From Pseudarthrobacter defluvii (GTDB taxonomy: Bacteria; Actinomycetota; Actinomycetes; Actinomycetales; Micrococcaceae): a stretch of 64,000 nucleotides of DNA. Below, one piece after another: positions 45,705 through 55,029 of the stretch (position 1 is its first letter; each line of letters starts with the position of its first letter). The notes under the pieces were generated by a model. That model ran no database searches. It was not told the DNA's origin and saw only the letters and a program-made list of their open reading frames with translations. The DNA lies in assembly GCF_030323865.1 (NCBI RefSeq), contig NZ_CP066362.1, forward strand, positions 1,116,001-1,180,000. The letters run 5' to 3'. The position numbers and the translations under genes were made by a program.

Positions 45705-46775
45705 CTAATGCCTGTCATTGGGGTAGGTGACTCCAAGCTGGGCGCGCACACCGTCGAAAAGGCGCATGGTGTTCAGCGTGTCCTCAAGCGGCATTACCGG
45801 GCTCTCGGTCAATCCCTGCTGGACGCACCTCATCACCTCGCGCAGCTCGTAGGCGTACCCCTTGCCCACAACGTCGAAGGTTTCCGTCCGGCGGTCCTCC
45901 CAGCCCTTGGCGATGAGGAGCTCGCCCGGATTGTTGATGGAGCCCACGCTCTGCAGGAAGCCAAGGCTTCCCGCCACGGTAGCCGTGCGCGGGCCGTGGG
46001 CCAGGAGCGAGGAGGTGAGCTGGACCTGGGCGGCGTGGTCGTAGCCGAGCGTCATGACGTTCTGCGCGTCCACGCCGTCGTCATTGACCACACCCGTGGC
46101 GCTGACGGTTTGCGGGAAGCCGAGCGTGCCGAGCGCCCACAAGAGCGGGTACACGGACAGATCCAGCAGGGCCCCGCCGCCGTCCTTGCGGGCCCACAGC
46201 CTGGCAGTGGGGGAGTACGGTGGCGGAAAGCCAAGGTCTGCCGAAACCCAGTGAATGTCGCCCAGTTCTCCGGAGGCTGCGATCTCGAAAGCCCGTTGCA
46301 TGGAAGGCAGGAACCGGCTCCAGACCGCCTCCATCAGGAAAAGCTTCCGGCTGCGCGCAACGTCGATAAGCTCGGCTGCCTCCCGCGCATTGATGGTGAA
46401 GGCCTTCTCGCAGAGTACGTGCTTGCCGGCGTTGAGGGCGGCCAGGACAATCTCATGGTGCTGTGCGTGCGGCGTGGCAACGTATACAACATCCACGGCG
46501 TCATCAGCCAGCAGCCGCTGGTAGCCGGGCACACCGCCGTCGTCCCCGTACGCCTTGGCGAAGTCGTAAGCCACGGCGAATGCATCGGCGGTGTCCTGGG
46601 TCCTGGAACTGACCGCATACAGCTCGGCGTCTTCCAGCAGCGCCAGATCCTGTGAGACGGCGCGGGCAATGCTGCCGGTTGCAACGATTCCCCAGCGCAA
46701 GGGAGTCCCGGTTGCGGCGCGGGGATCCTGGTCGGGCTGGCTGGACAGCCATGGCGTGGCGATGGGAGCAGTCAT
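45705..46775 (-). CDS. Gfo/Idh/MocA-family oxidoreductase
   Basis: 356 aa from ATG 46775, preceded by AGGATGG; ATG 46784 is an alternative. The NAD(P) fold begins RWGIVATGSIARAV, and the hallmark EKAF (the EKP variant, supplying the active-site Lys) is at CEKAFTINARE. FLMEAVWSRFLP is typical of dihydrodiol/xylose dehydrogenase-like members. It probably oxidises a sugar or cyclitol; substrate unknown. The ABC ATPase gene lies upstream on the same strand, separated by a hairpin. Confidence 0.9.
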   Translation of the reverse strand: MTAPIATPWLSSQPDQDPRAATGTPLRWGIVATGSIARAVSQDLALLEDAELYAVSSRTQDTADAFAVAYDFAKAYGDDGGVPGYQRLLADDAVDVVYVATPHAQHHEIVLAALNAGKHVLCEKAFTINAREAAELIDVARSRKLFLMEAVWSRFLPSMQRAFEIAASGELGDIHWVSADLGFPPPYSPTARLWARKDGGGALLDLSVYPLLWALGTLGFPQTVSATGVVNDDGVDAQNVMTLGYDHAAQVQLTSSLLAHGPRTATVAGSLGFLQSVGSINNPGELLIAKGWEDRRTETFDVVGKGYAYELREVMRCVQQGLTESPVMPLEDTLNTMRLFDGVRAQLGVTYPNDRH

Positions 46776-46845
46776 AGCTGCCATCCTGTCACAGGGGTGC
46801 GGAAGGAACGGGGAATTTCCGGCCGCGCGGAGAAGGAAACGACGA

Positions 46846-46888
46846 GGGGCCAAAGATGGAAGCGACTGCCCCACCTTTGGCCCCTTTT
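46846..46888 (+). terminator. Stem-loop with T run
   Basis: GGGGCCAAAG (46846-46855) pairs with CTTTGGCCCC (46875-46884), then TTTT. The T run is on the plus strand although both flanking genes are on the minus strand; on the minus strand it acts as a T-less hairpin after the ABC ATPase gene. Confidence 0.6.
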
Positions 46889-46895
46889 GCGCGCG

Positions 46896-47600
46896 TCAGG
46901 CGGTGGCAGCCACCGCCTGGTCCCGCACCGGTTCTTCCGTCAGCTTGCCCTGCTGCAGCCGGAAGCGGCGGTCGGTCTTGTTCGCAAGGACCCTGTCGTG
47001 GGTGACCACCAGGATGGTGGTGTTGTGGTCGCGGCTCAGTGAGCTGAGGAGTTCGATGATGTGGTCCCCGGTTTGCTCGTCAAGGTTGCCCGTGGGCTCG
47101 TCGGCGAGGATCAGCTTGGGCTCGTTGGCCAGTGCCCTGGCGATGGCGACGCGTTGCTGCTCGCCGCCCGAGAGCCTGTTGATGCGCCGTTCGTGCTTGG
47201 ACGGATCCAGCTGGACCTGTTCCAGCAGTTCCTGGGCGCGCTGCAGCCTGGCACCTTTCCGGACCCCTGCAAACTCCATGGGGAGCATGACGTTGTCCAC
47301 GGCGGACAGGTTGGGGATCAGGTTGAACTGCTGGAACACGAAGCCGATGTCCCGGCGGCGGTACTCGGTCAGCTTGCTGTCCGGCAGGCTGGCCAGGCTG
47401 ACGCCGTTGACGACGACGTCTCCGCTGGTGGGCTTGTCCAGCGCACCCAGGAGGGACAACAGGGTGCTTTTGCCGCTGCCGCTCTTGCCTACGATCGAGG
47501 CGAGGGTGCCCTGCTCGAGGACGAAGCTGACATCGTTGACCGGTTTGATGGTGCGGTCGCCGGAGTTGAAGGTGCGGACCAGGTTCTTGACTTCAATCAT
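46896..47600 (-). CDS. ABC transporter ATPase, MacB/LolD type
   Basis: 234 aa. Walker A GKSGSGKST, Q-loop FQQFNL, signature LSGGEQQRVAIARAL and Walker B LILADEPTGNLD are all intact. The last is characteristic of the MacB/LolD/FtsE group that powers mechanotransmission rather than substrate passage. It lies 2 nt after the permease gene, its evident partner. The C-terminal ~12 residues are unremarkable. Likely role: efflux or envelope maintenance. Confidence 0.93.
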   Translation of the reverse strand: MIEVKNLVRTFNSGDRTIKPVNDVSFVLEQGTLASIVGKSGSGKSTLLSLLGALDKPTSGDVVVNGVSLASLPDSKLTEYRRRDIGFVFQQFNLIPNLSAVDNVMLPMEFAGVRKGARLQRAQELLEQVQLDPSKHERRINRLSGGEQQRVAIARALANEPKLILADEPTGNLDEQTGDHIIELLSSLSRDHNTTILVVTHDRVLANKTDRRFRLQQGKLTEEPVRDQAVAATA

Positions 47601-47602
47601 GG

Positions 47603-49048
47603 CTATTCTCCTCGCAGGACTTCGATGGGACGGATGCGCGCTGTCAGCAGCGCGGGAACCAGGGCGCCGATGATCGCGACGCCAAACACGGCCGCGATAC
47701 CGCCGACGATGACACCGGGGGACGCACTTGCGGTCACGGAGTTCAGCAGCTGGGAAGCGCCGCCCAAGGGTCCACCCTGGCCACCGCGGAAGCCCCCTGC
47801 ACCGGCTGCCCCGCCCGGGAAACCGCGGCCCGCGGTGGCAGAAGCCGTGGTGCTGTTGCTGCTGATCAGGGCGGAGGCAATGCCGCCGCTGGCAAACGAT
47901 GCGATGGCTGCGCCGACTGCACTGCCCAGGGCCGCCAGGACGAGTGCTTCGAGGACGAACTGCAGCCCGATGGTCCGGTTGGGCGCCCCGATGGCCTTCA
48001 GCACGCCGATTTCGCGGCGGCGCTCGCGGACCAGCATCACCATGATGAGCAGGATGATCAGGCCGGCCGTACCCAGCGCGGCGATGAAGGCGATGAAGGA
48101 GATGTTCTTGACGCTGTCCAGGGAACTGACGGCGGTCTGCAGGTTCTGGCCCTGGCTGACATCGGCCTTGTCGGTGCCCAGGGCGGCCTGCAGCGCCGTC
48201 TTGGTGGAGGCGACGTTGTCCATGGAGTTGACGGTGACGATCATGCTGGACAGTTCACCGGGCGTTCCGGCGAGGGTCTGGGCGGTGGGAAGGGTGACGT
48301 ACACGGCGTTATTGCCAAAGGCGGTGCCGGCGTCGAACAGACCGGAAACCGTGTAGGTCTGGTCGTTGATGGTGAAGGTGGACCCGATGGTGAGGTTGTT
48401 CTTCTCCGCGAGCGTGGTGCCCAGCAGCGCCCCGGTGGATGCTGCCGTGTAGTCACCAAGACCCGAGCCCTGGGTGATGTTCAGTGCCTTGCCCGTGGTG
48501 TCCACCTCGGCTCCGATGCCGGTGGCGGTGATCGGCAGTGCCCTGGGCTGCTGGGCGGTCCCGGTGGAACCCGTGGTCCCGTTGGCCTGCTGGTTGCGGT
48601 TGCCCAGAGTGCCGGCATCCACTGCGGCTGTAAGGCTGGTGGTCAGGGTGGCTGCGGCCTGGCCGCCGGGGGCAGCCTGTCCTCCGGAACGGGCCTGGCC
48701 GGTTTGTCCTGCCTGGCTGGACGCCTGCGCTGCCGCCGCTGCTGCATTCCGCAGGCGCAGTGAGGAGGTTCCGACGACGGCGCTGACGTTGGGAACGCCC
48801 GCGGCGGTGGTTGCCTGGCCGGTGGTGAGCGGTTCACCGCCGCCTTCGAAGCCTTGCCCGCCGGCGGGGTTGACGGTCAGGACGGTGCCGACGGAGGCAT
48901 TGAGCTCCTGGACTTTGGCGCCGACCGCCTGGTTGGCCACCAGCATGGCCAGGGCCAGTCCGATGGCGACGGCCAGCACCGCAACAACGGCTGCGGTGCG
49001 GACCTTGTTTCTGAAGGCATTGCCTACGCTTCGGGCAAGGACGCTCAC
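47603..49048 (-). CDS. ABC transporter permease, MacB/FtsX type
   Basis: 481 aa from GTG 49048 with GGAG. One N-terminal helix (about 20-38) is followed by a large extracytoplasmic MacB-PCD-like region (about 40-290) and three C-terminal helices with an FtsX domain (RERRREIGVLKAIGAPNRTI). The extracytoplasmic part has Gln/Ala/Thr-rich low-complexity loops, and a Gly/Phe-rich insert (GFPGGAAGAGGFRGG) sits between helices 3 and 4. It pairs with the downstream ATPase. Substrate unknown. Confidence 0.9.
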   Translation of the reverse strand: MSVLARSVGNAFRNKVRTAAVVAVLAVAIGLALAMLVANQAVGAKVQELNASVGTVLTVNPAGGQGFEGGGEPLTTGQATTAAGVPNVSAVVGTSSLRLRNAAAAAAQASSQAGQTGQARSGGQAAPGGQAAATLTTSLTAAVDAGTLGNRNQQANGTTGSTGTAQQPRALPITATGIGAEVDTTGKALNITQGSGLGDYTAASTGALLGTTLAEKNNLTIGSTFTINDQTYTVSGLFDAGTAFGNNAVYVTLPTAQTLAGTPGELSSMIVTVNSMDNVASTKTALQAALGTDKADVSQGQNLQTAVSSLDSVKNISFIAFIAALGTAGLIILLIMVMLVRERRREIGVLKAIGAPNRTIGLQFVLEALVLAALGSAVGAAIASFASGGIASALISSNSTTASATAGRGFPGGAAGAGGFRGGQGGPLGGASQLLNSVTASASPGVIVGGIAAVFGVAIIGALVPALLTARIRPIEVLRGE

Positions 49049-49158
49049 GTTACTCCTACGACTCAGTGGCCGGCGCGGAGGGCCGGCTTCGCATCAACCT
49101 TCGCCGGGCATCCTGTGCAGGTGTCCGGCCGAAGCTGTGTTTGGGCTGTGAAGGGCTC

Positions 49159-49187
49159 TTGACAGGTTTGTCATGGGAACGTAGAAA
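49159..49187 (+). promoter_or_regulatory. Promoter of the pectate lyase gene
   Basis: TTGACA (49159-49164), 17-bp spacer, TAGAAA (49182-49187): a near-consensus housekeeping promoter. Predicted transcription start is about 49194. Confidence 0.75.
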
Positions 49188-49201
49188 TTAAGGGCCGCAT
49201 C

Positions 49202-49215
49202 AGAAAGCGGTTTCT
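49202..49215. promoter_or_regulatory. LacI-family-type operator
   Basis: AGAAAGCGGTTTCT has the GAAA-N-CG-N-TTTC pattern typical of LacI-family operators and lies just after the predicted transcription start, a position for repression by road-block. No LacI-family gene is in the window. Confidence 0.6.
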
Positions 49216-49272
49216 CAGAAGCGACACTTTCAACCCGACGCAGCACATACCAAGGCATGTGATCTGTTTGGC

Positions 49273-50784
49273 ATGCCGGAAATCAGGCCAATGAAGTCCG
49301 AAGTGAAGTCTCCAATCTCAACGCCTTTAAACAGTCGACTCCGCAGGGCTGGCGTAGTCGCAGCCTCCGTGGCCACTGCTCTCGCCGCCGGGCTTGTCTT
49401 GGCGGCTCCTGCCCCGGCCAGCCCTGCCCCGACGGGAGGTGGAGTCATCAAAGCCGACGATCCGGCACCTACCGGCTGGGCCGCCGTCGGACGTGGGACA
49501 GACGGCGGCGCCGGCGCACCTGCCGGAAGCCGCTACGAAGTAGGCACGCTCAGTGAGCTGAAAGCGGTTTTGGCCAATAGCGGCCAGCCCACTGCACCCA
49601 AGGTCATCTACGTCAAGGGAACCATCGACGGAAACCAAGCACTGGACGGACGCATCCTTGGCGAGCAGGACTACGCAGCAGGCTACGACATTGCCAAGTA
49701 CATCTCCTGTTTCGGTCCGGACGGCAAGGTGTGGAGCGACCAGACCTTTGACTACTGCAAGAAGCAGCGGCAGTTGCGGCAGACCGGAAGCAACAACATG
49801 AAGCGACAGATCGAGGTCAGCATCCCCAGCAACACCACCGTGATCGGGCTGGGAGCGGACTCAGGCTTCGTGGGCGCCAATATCGTGATCCTAAGCGCCA
49901 CGAACGTCGTGCTCCGGAACCTGAGTGTTGAGGCTCCGGTCGACTACTTCACGACCTGGTCACCCGACGACGGAAACGGTGCTTGGAACGCGCGGTTCGA
50001 TGCTGTTTCCTCTGTGACGTCCGACCATCTCTGGATCGACCACGTGCGTCTGACCGATGGCCGCTTTCCGGACAATGAGGCGCCGCTCGGCCCCAACGGC
50101 AAGCCTGCCAACCGCCACGACGGTCTGTTGGACCTCAAGGACGGCACGGATTTCGTGACGATTTCCAACAGCAGGCTTTCCAACCATGACAAGACCATGC
50201 TGCTTGGTTCCGGCGACGAACACGTGGACAAGGATGGCGGCAAGCTGCGGGTCAGCTACATCGGCAACTACTTCGAAAACCTGCAGCAACGTGCGCCCCG
50301 CGTCCGGTTCGGCCAGGTGCACGTGGTCAACAACTACTTCACGGGGAGCACCGACGATCCCCACTACCCGCTCACCAGCGAAGCCCAGGGCGGGAGCAGC
50401 TACTTCCTGGGAGCCGGCTACGAGTCCCGGATCTTCTCCGAACGCAATGCCTTCGAATTGACCGGGCCCGGCGCCGACCCGTCGATCATGGTCAGCAGTT
50501 ACAACGGCCATCGCTTCAGCGACACGGGCTCCTGGTTCAACGGCAAGCGGGCGGATCTCGATGCGATCGCCCGGGCCTCCTTCGAGCAGCACCGGGAAAC
50601 GGCGCTAGCCGAAGCCGAGGCCAGCGGCGTACCCGCTCCCGACTGGACGGGCTGGGAATTCACTACGGACGTGGGCTGGAACCCGGCGGATGTCTACGAC
50701 TACAAAGCGTTCACCACCCCGCAGGCGGTCAAGAACCATGCCTTGCAGTTCACCGGGCCGGGAGTCATGACCGTTAAGCAGTAA
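49273..50784 (+). CDS. Secreted pectate lyase, polysaccharide lyase family 1
   Basis: 503 aa (485 from ATG 49291, which is equally possible). Signal peptide with hydrophobic core AGVVAASVATALAAGLVLAA, cut near APASPA. The right-handed beta-helix has the family motifs WIDHVRLTDG, HDGLLDLKDGTDFVTISN and RAPRVRFGQVHVVNNYF, whose Arg is the catalytic base of PL1. It cleaves polygalacturonate outside the cell using Ca2+. A clear promoter and LacI-type operator lie upstream. It converges on a monosaccharide importer operon, which suggests plant-polymer use. Confidence 0.93.
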   Translation: MPEIRPMKSEVKSPISTPLNSRLRRAGVVAASVATALAAGLVLAAPAPASPAPTGGGVIKADDPAPTGWAAVGRGTDGGAGAPAGSRYEVGTLSELKAVLANSGQPTAPKVIYVKGTIDGNQALDGRILGEQDYAAGYDIAKYISCFGPDGKVWSDQTFDYCKKQRQLRQTGSNNMKRQIEVSIPSNTTVIGLGADSGFVGANIVILSATNVVLRNLSVEAPVDYFTTWSPDDGNGAWNARFDAVSSVTSDHLWIDHVRLTDGRFPDNEAPLGPNGKPANRHDGLLDLKDGTDFVTISNSRLSNHDKTMLLGSGDEHVDKDGGKLRVSYIGNYFENLQQRAPRVRFGQVHVVNNYFTGSTDDPHYPLTSEAQGGSSYFLGAGYESRIFSERNAFELTGPGADPSIMVSSYNGHRFSDTGSWFNGKRADLDAIARASFEQHRETALAEAEASGVPAPDWTGWEFTTDVGWNPADVYDYKAFTTPQAVKNHALQFTGPGVMTVKQ

Positions 50785-50811
50785 CAGGAGCGCGAACGCC
50801 CGTTTAAAGGG

Positions 50812-50845
50812 AACAGCCCGGTCCCCATGAGGGGACCGGGCTGTT
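50812..50845. terminator. Bidirectional terminator between pectate lyase and sugar ABC genes
   Basis: 15-bp perfect stem, AACAGCCCGGTCCCC (50812-50826) with its complement (50831-50845) around ATGA. It serves both convergent genes. Confidence 0.88.
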
Positions 50846-50860
50846 CCTGTATGGAAGGTG

Positions 50861-51961
50861 TTACTTGGTGATCGGGCCGAGTACGGGATCGTCCGTGTAG
50901 GCCGTCTTGACGTTGGCGGCGGTCACGATGACCGGCTCCAGCAGGTAGGCGGGAACCACCTTGTTGCCGTTGTTGTAGGACTTGTCGTCGTTGACCTCAG
51001 GCTTCTTGCCGGCCTGCAGGTCCTTCACCATGGTGATGGCGTGCTCAACGAGCTTGCGGGTGTCCTTGTTGATGGTGGAGTACTGCTCGCCGGCGAGGAT
51101 GGACTTGACCGACTCAACCTCGGAGTCCTGGCCGGTGACCACCGGGATCGGCTTGCCTGCGGCTTTGACCGAGGTCAGGATCGCGCGGGCCAGGGTGTCG
51201 TTGGGGGACAGGACGCCGTCAACGTTCGCGCTGGTGTAGCTGCCGCTGAGCAGGGTGTCCATGCGGCGCTGGGCGTTCTCTGCCTTCCAGCCCTGGGTCA
51301 CGGCCTGCTCGAAGCTGGTCTGTCCGGAGACAACCTTGAGGGTGCCGTCGTCGATCTTGGGCTTCAGGACGCTCATGGCGCCGTTGAAGAACACCTTGGC
51401 GTTGGCATCGTCAGGGGAACCGGCGAACAGTTCGACGTTGTACGGGCCGTTCGGCTTCTTGGCCTTCATTCCGTCCAGCAGCGCCTGGCCCTGGAGCACA
51501 CCAACCTTGAAGTTGTCGTAGGCCACGTAGTAGTCCACATTGTCGGTGTTCAGCAGGAGGCGGTCGTAGGCGATAACGGTGGCGCCGGCGTCCTTGGCCT
51601 GCTTGAGCTGGGTGCCAAGCTGGGAGCCGTCGATGGCACCCACGATGATGACCTTGGCACCCTTGGTGACCATGGCGCTGATCTGGTTCTGCTGCTCCGA
51701 AACGCCGCCGTTGGCGAACTGGACGTCAGCCTTGAACCCGGCGCCATTGAGGCCGTCATTGAAGAGCTTCTCGGCCAGGACCCAGTTTTCACTGGTCTTC
51801 TGCGGAAGGGCGACGCCGATGGAGGAGTTCTGGTCGAATCCGCCAGCGCCTCCGCTGGCTCCGCCCGACGAGCCGCTGTCATTGCGGCCACAGCCCGTCA
51901 GCGCCAGTGCTGCGATGGCAGCAACTGCTGCGGCCTTTCCTGCTTTACCAAACATTCGCAT
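50861..51961 (-). CDS. chvE: Multiple-monosaccharide ABC transporter, substrate-binding lipoprotein
   Basis: 366 aa. Lipobox LTGC (Cys24), then a Gly/Ser linker and a type-1 periplasmic-binding fold (IGVALPQKTSENWVLAEK, IVGAIDGSQL, TGQDSEVESVKSI). The sequence fits the ChvE/MmsE-like branch that binds several aldoses. It is the last gene of the ATPase-permease-binding-protein operon. In a Gram-positive it is anchored to the outer face of the membrane. Confidence 0.92.
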   Translation of the reverse strand: MRMFGKAGKAAAVAAIAALALTGCGRNDSGSSGGASGGAGGFDQNSSIGVALPQKTSENWVLAEKLFNDGLNGAGFKADVQFANGGVSEQQNQISAMVTKGAKVIIVGAIDGSQLGTQLKQAKDAGATVIAYDRLLLNTDNVDYYVAYDNFKVGVLQGQALLDGMKAKKPNGPYNVELFAGSPDDANAKVFFNGAMSVLKPKIDDGTLKVVSGQTSFEQAVTQGWKAENAQRRMDTLLSGSYTSANVDGVLSPNDTLARAILTSVKAAGKPIPVVTGQDSEVESVKSILAGEQYSTINKDTRKLVEHAITMVKDLQAGKKPEVNDDKSYNNGNKVVPAYLLEPVIVTAANVKTAYTDDPVLGPITK

Positions 51962-52010
51962 TGTTGGTTCTCTTTCTTTGTGTGATGGAACGGTATTCAG
52001 GCTGCAAACT

Positions 52011-53294
52011 TCAGGCTTCCCTGGCGATCGCTTCCTTGGTGGAGGTGGTTTCGTCGGGCTGGATGGGGTTGCTGGGCCCGGAAGTGGGGCGGTTCATGTT
52101 CCTGGTCAGCATGCCAATGATGGAGCGCTTGCCCTGGGACTTGTTGTAGACGTCGAAGGCGACGGCGATCAGGAGCACCAGGCCCTTGATGATCTGGGTG
52201 AGGTCGGCGCCGACGCCGAGGAGCTGCAGGCCGTTGTTGAGCACTGCCATGACCAGGCCACCGATGATGGAGCCGACCACGGTGCCAACACCGCCGGTGA
52301 CTGCGGCGCCGCCGATGAAGACTGCCGCGATGGCGTCCAGTTCCCAGCCGACGCCGTCGAACGGGCCCGATGCGGTGGAGCGGCCCACGAAGATCATGCC
52401 GGCCAGGCCGGCCAGGATGGACATGTTCATCATGACCAGGAAGTTGACCTTCTTGGACTGGACACCGGAGAGTTCGGCCGCGTGGCGGTTGCCACCGACG
52501 GCGTAGACGTGCCGGCCCAGGATGGTGCGGGAGGAGATGAAGCCGTATATGAGCACCAGGACGGCCAGGATGAGGCCGGGGATGGGGAAGGAGGTGCCGG
52601 GCCGGCCGGTGGCAAACAGGTACGTGGCGTAGAGGATGGCAGCGCAGACCAGGACCAGCTTCAGCACGGTCACCCACATCTCGGGAACTTCGGCGCCCAA
52701 AGCCTTGGCGCGGGCCCGGGAGCGCAGTTCGCCCACCACGACGAAGGCTACGACGGCGATGCCCAGCAGCAGGGTCAGGTTGTTGTAGCCGGTGTTCGGT
52801 CCCACCTCGGGGAGGTAGCCGGAGCCGATGAACTGGAAGTCATTTGGTACGGGGATGGTGTTGGACTTGCCCACGAACTGGTTGAAGCCACGGAAGAGGA
52901 GCATGCCGGCCAGGGTGACGATGAAGGCGGGGATGCCGACATACGCCGTCCACCAGCCTTGCCAGGCACCGATGATGGCGCCGAGGACCAGGCCCAGCAG
53001 GATTCCGGCCCACCAGGGGATGCCCCAGTCGCGGATGGCCAGGGCTACGGTGACCCCGACGAATGCCGCAACCGAACCGACGGAGAGGTCGATGTGGCCT
53101 GCGATGATCACCAGGACCATGCCGATGGCCAGGATCAGGATGTAGGAGTTGCCGTTGAAGAGGTTGATGACGTTGCCGGGGGTCAGGGTCCGGCCTTCGG
53201 TGGCGAACTGGAAGAAGATGATCAGGGCCACGAGGGCGAAGATCATGCCGAATTGGCGGGTGTTTCCGCCAAACAGCTTTTTGAGGGCGTTCAT
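52011..53294 (-). CDS. mmsB: Multiple-monosaccharide ABC transporter, permease
   Basis: 427 aa with about eleven hydrophobic helices. VIAGHIDLSVGSVAAFVG and AAELSGVQSKKVNFLVM are hallmarks of RbsC/XylH/GguB-type sugar permeases. The C-terminal ~40 residues (MNRPTSGPSNPIQPDE) are a cytoplasmic polar tail. It lies 44 nt after the ATPase gene and 49 nt before the binding-protein gene, all one transcript. Confidence 0.93.
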   Translation of the reverse strand: MNALKKLFGGNTRQFGMIFALVALIIFFQFATEGRTLTPGNVINLFNGNSYILILAIGMVLVIIAGHIDLSVGSVAAFVGVTVALAIRDWGIPWWAGILLGLVLGAIIGAWQGWWTAYVGIPAFIVTLAGMLLFRGFNQFVGKSNTIPVPNDFQFIGSGYLPEVGPNTGYNNLTLLLGIAVVAFVVVGELRSRARAKALGAEVPEMWVTVLKLVLVCAAILYATYLFATGRPGTSFPIPGLILAVLVLIYGFISSRTILGRHVYAVGGNRHAAELSGVQSKKVNFLVMMNMSILAGLAGMIFVGRSTASGPFDGVGWELDAIAAVFIGGAAVTGGVGTVVGSIIGGLVMAVLNNGLQLLGVGADLTQIIKGLVLLIAVAFDVYNKSQGKRSIIGMLTRNMNRPTSGPSNPIQPDETTSTKEAIAREA

Positions 53295-53338
53295 GGTGTC
53301 AGTCCTTGTGTCCGGAAGGTTCTGGATGGGCCAGAGGG

Positions 53339-54898
53339 TCAGGCGGCTTTTCGGGTGGCGGAGGTCATCAGCTTCATCAGGCTTTCCTGGCTGGCCTCTT
53401 CTTTGGTCAGGACACCGGTGATGGCGCCTTCGAAGATGGTGTAGATGCGGTCGGACAGGCCCAGGAGTTCAGGCAGTTCGGAGGAGATCACGATGACTCC
53501 CTTGCCCTGGTTGGCCAGCTGCTGGATGATCCCGTAGATCTCGTACTTGGCTCCGACGTCAATGCCGCGGGTGGGTTCGTCGAGGATCAGCAGGTCCGGG
53601 TCGGTGAACATCCACTTGGCCAAAACCACCTTCTGCTGGTTGCCGCCGGACAGCTTGGCCACGCCTTCCTCGACGGACGGCGTCTTGGTGCGCAGCGACT
53701 TGCGGTACTGCTCGGCCACGGTGAATTCCTGGTTTGGGTCCACTACCGAGTTGTGGCTGATCTTCTTTAGGGCGGCTGACACGGTGGTGGTCTTGATGTC
53801 ATCAAGGAGGTTCAGGCCCAGCGACTTGCGGTCCTCTGTGACGTATCCCAGCCCGGCGTCGATGGCCTGGCGGACGTTCTTGAGGACGATCTCCTTGCCG
53901 TCCTTATAAATGTGGCCGTCGATGAAGCGTCCGTAGGAGCGGCCGAAGACGGAGCGGGCCAGCTCGGTGCGGCCGGCACCCATGAGGCCTGCGAAGCCCA
54001 CGATCTCCCCGCGGCGGACGTAGAAGCTGGAGTTTTTGCAGACCAGCCGGTCCTGGACGGCGGGGTGGCCAACTGTCCAGTTCTTGACCTCGAAGAAGAC
54101 TTCCCCGATCTTGGGGGTGTGGTCCGGGAAGCGGGATTCCAGCGTGCGGCCCACCATGCCCTTGATGATGCGGTCCTCGTCTACGCCGTCCTTCTTCACA
54201 TCCAGCGTTTCGATCGACTTGCCGTCACGGATGATGGTGATGGAATCGGCGATCTGCTCAATTTCGTTGAGCTTGTGCGAAATGATGATCGAGGTGATGC
54301 CTTTGGCCTTGAGCCCGAGGATGAGGTCCAGCAGGTGCTGGGAATCGGATTCGTTCAGCGCGGCCGTGGGCTCGTCGAGGATGAGGATCTTCACGGACTT
54401 GTTCAACGCCTTGGCAATTTCCACCAGTTGCTGCTTGCCGACGCCGATTTCCTTGATGGGGGTGTCAGGGTCTTCCCGCAGGCCGACGCGGGCCAGGAGG
54501 TCCAGGGACCGCAGGCGGGCCTCGGCCCAGTTGATGACGCCCCGCTTGGTGGGTTCGTTGCCCAGGAAGATGTTTTCCATGATGGACAACTCGGGGATGA
54601 GCGCCAGTTCCTGGTGGATGATCACGATGCCGGCGTGCTCGCTGGCACGGATGTCCCGGAACTGCTGGACCTGCCCCTGGTAGACGATGTCGCCGTCGTA
54701 GCTCCCGTAGGGGTACACACCGGAAAGGACCTTCATGAGGGTGGACTTGCCGGCCCCGTTTTCGCCGCAGATGGCGTGGACCTCGCCAGCCTTCACGCTG
54801 AGGTTCACGTTCGACAAGGCTTTAACGCCGGGGAATTCCTTGGTGATGGACCGCATCTCAAGGATGATCGGGTCCGCGTGCGTGGTCTGGGACGTCAT
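53339..54898 (-). CDS. mmsA: Multiple-monosaccharide ABC transporter, duplicated ATPase
   Basis: 519 aa from ATG 54898. Two fused nucleotide-binding domains, as in RbsA/XylG. The first (about 10-245) has GENGAGKST and Walker [12 protein letters not shown]. The second (about 265-510) has a degenerate P-loop [10 protein letters not shown] but an intact signature LSGGNQQKV and [13 protein letters not shown]. This asymmetry is normal for the family. It is the first gene of the importer operon and has the 22-bp ROK-type element about 90 nt upstream. Confidence 0.94.
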   Translation of the reverse strand: MTSQTTHADPIILEMRSITKEFPGVKALSNVNLSVKAGEVHAICGENGAGKSTLMKVLSGVYPYGSYDGDIVYQGQVQQFRDIRASEHAGIVIIHQELALIPELSIMENIFLGNEPTKRGVINWAEARLRSLDLLARVGLREDPDTPIKEIGVGKQQLVEIAKALNKSVKILILDEPTAALNESDSQHLLDLILGLKAKGITSIIISHKLNEIEQIADSITIIRDGKSIETLDVKKDGVDEDRIIKGMVGRTLESRFPDHTPKIGEVFFEVKNWTVGHPAVQDRLVCKNSSFYVRRGEIVGFAGLMGAGRTELARSVFGRSYGRFIDGHIYKDGKEIVLKNVRQAIDAGLGYVTEDRKSLGLNLLDDIKTTTVSAALKKISHNSVVDPNQEFTVAEQYRKSLRTKTPSVEEGVAKLSGGNQQKVVLAKWMFTDPDLLILDEPTRGIDVGAKYEIYGIIQQLANQGKGVIVISSELPELLGLSDRIYTIFEGAITGVLTKEEASQESLMKLMTSATRKAA

Positions 54899-54986
54899 GA
54901 GCCCTAACCCTCCAATGCAATGACTTCTTTGTCCGGCCGGCAAAGCGCAGGGCCGTCTGAACCAAAAGTAAACTGGATCACAGCTA

Positions 54987-55008
54987 TTGTCGTCAAGTCT
55001 TTAACGCA
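54987..55008 (-). promoter_or_regulatory. 22-bp operator-like element before mmsA, overlapping a TTGACG -35
   Basis: On the minus strand TGCGTTAAAGACTTGACGAC leads into the promoter. TTGACG is followed at 18 bp by TTTACT, a plausible -10, giving a leader of about 60 nt. 18 of 22 positions match the element at 56248-56269 before the ROK regulator gene. The ROK protein is the likely ligand-responsive repressor. Confidence 0.65.
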
Positions 55009-55029
55009 ATTGCCAGATAACGAAACGGT

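Noticed and set aside
51579..53444. 621-codon plus-strand frame across the sugar ABC genes
   Set aside because: Composition (Asp/Gly/His/Gln-rich) is that of an antisense shadow; the minus strand encodes the binding protein and permease.
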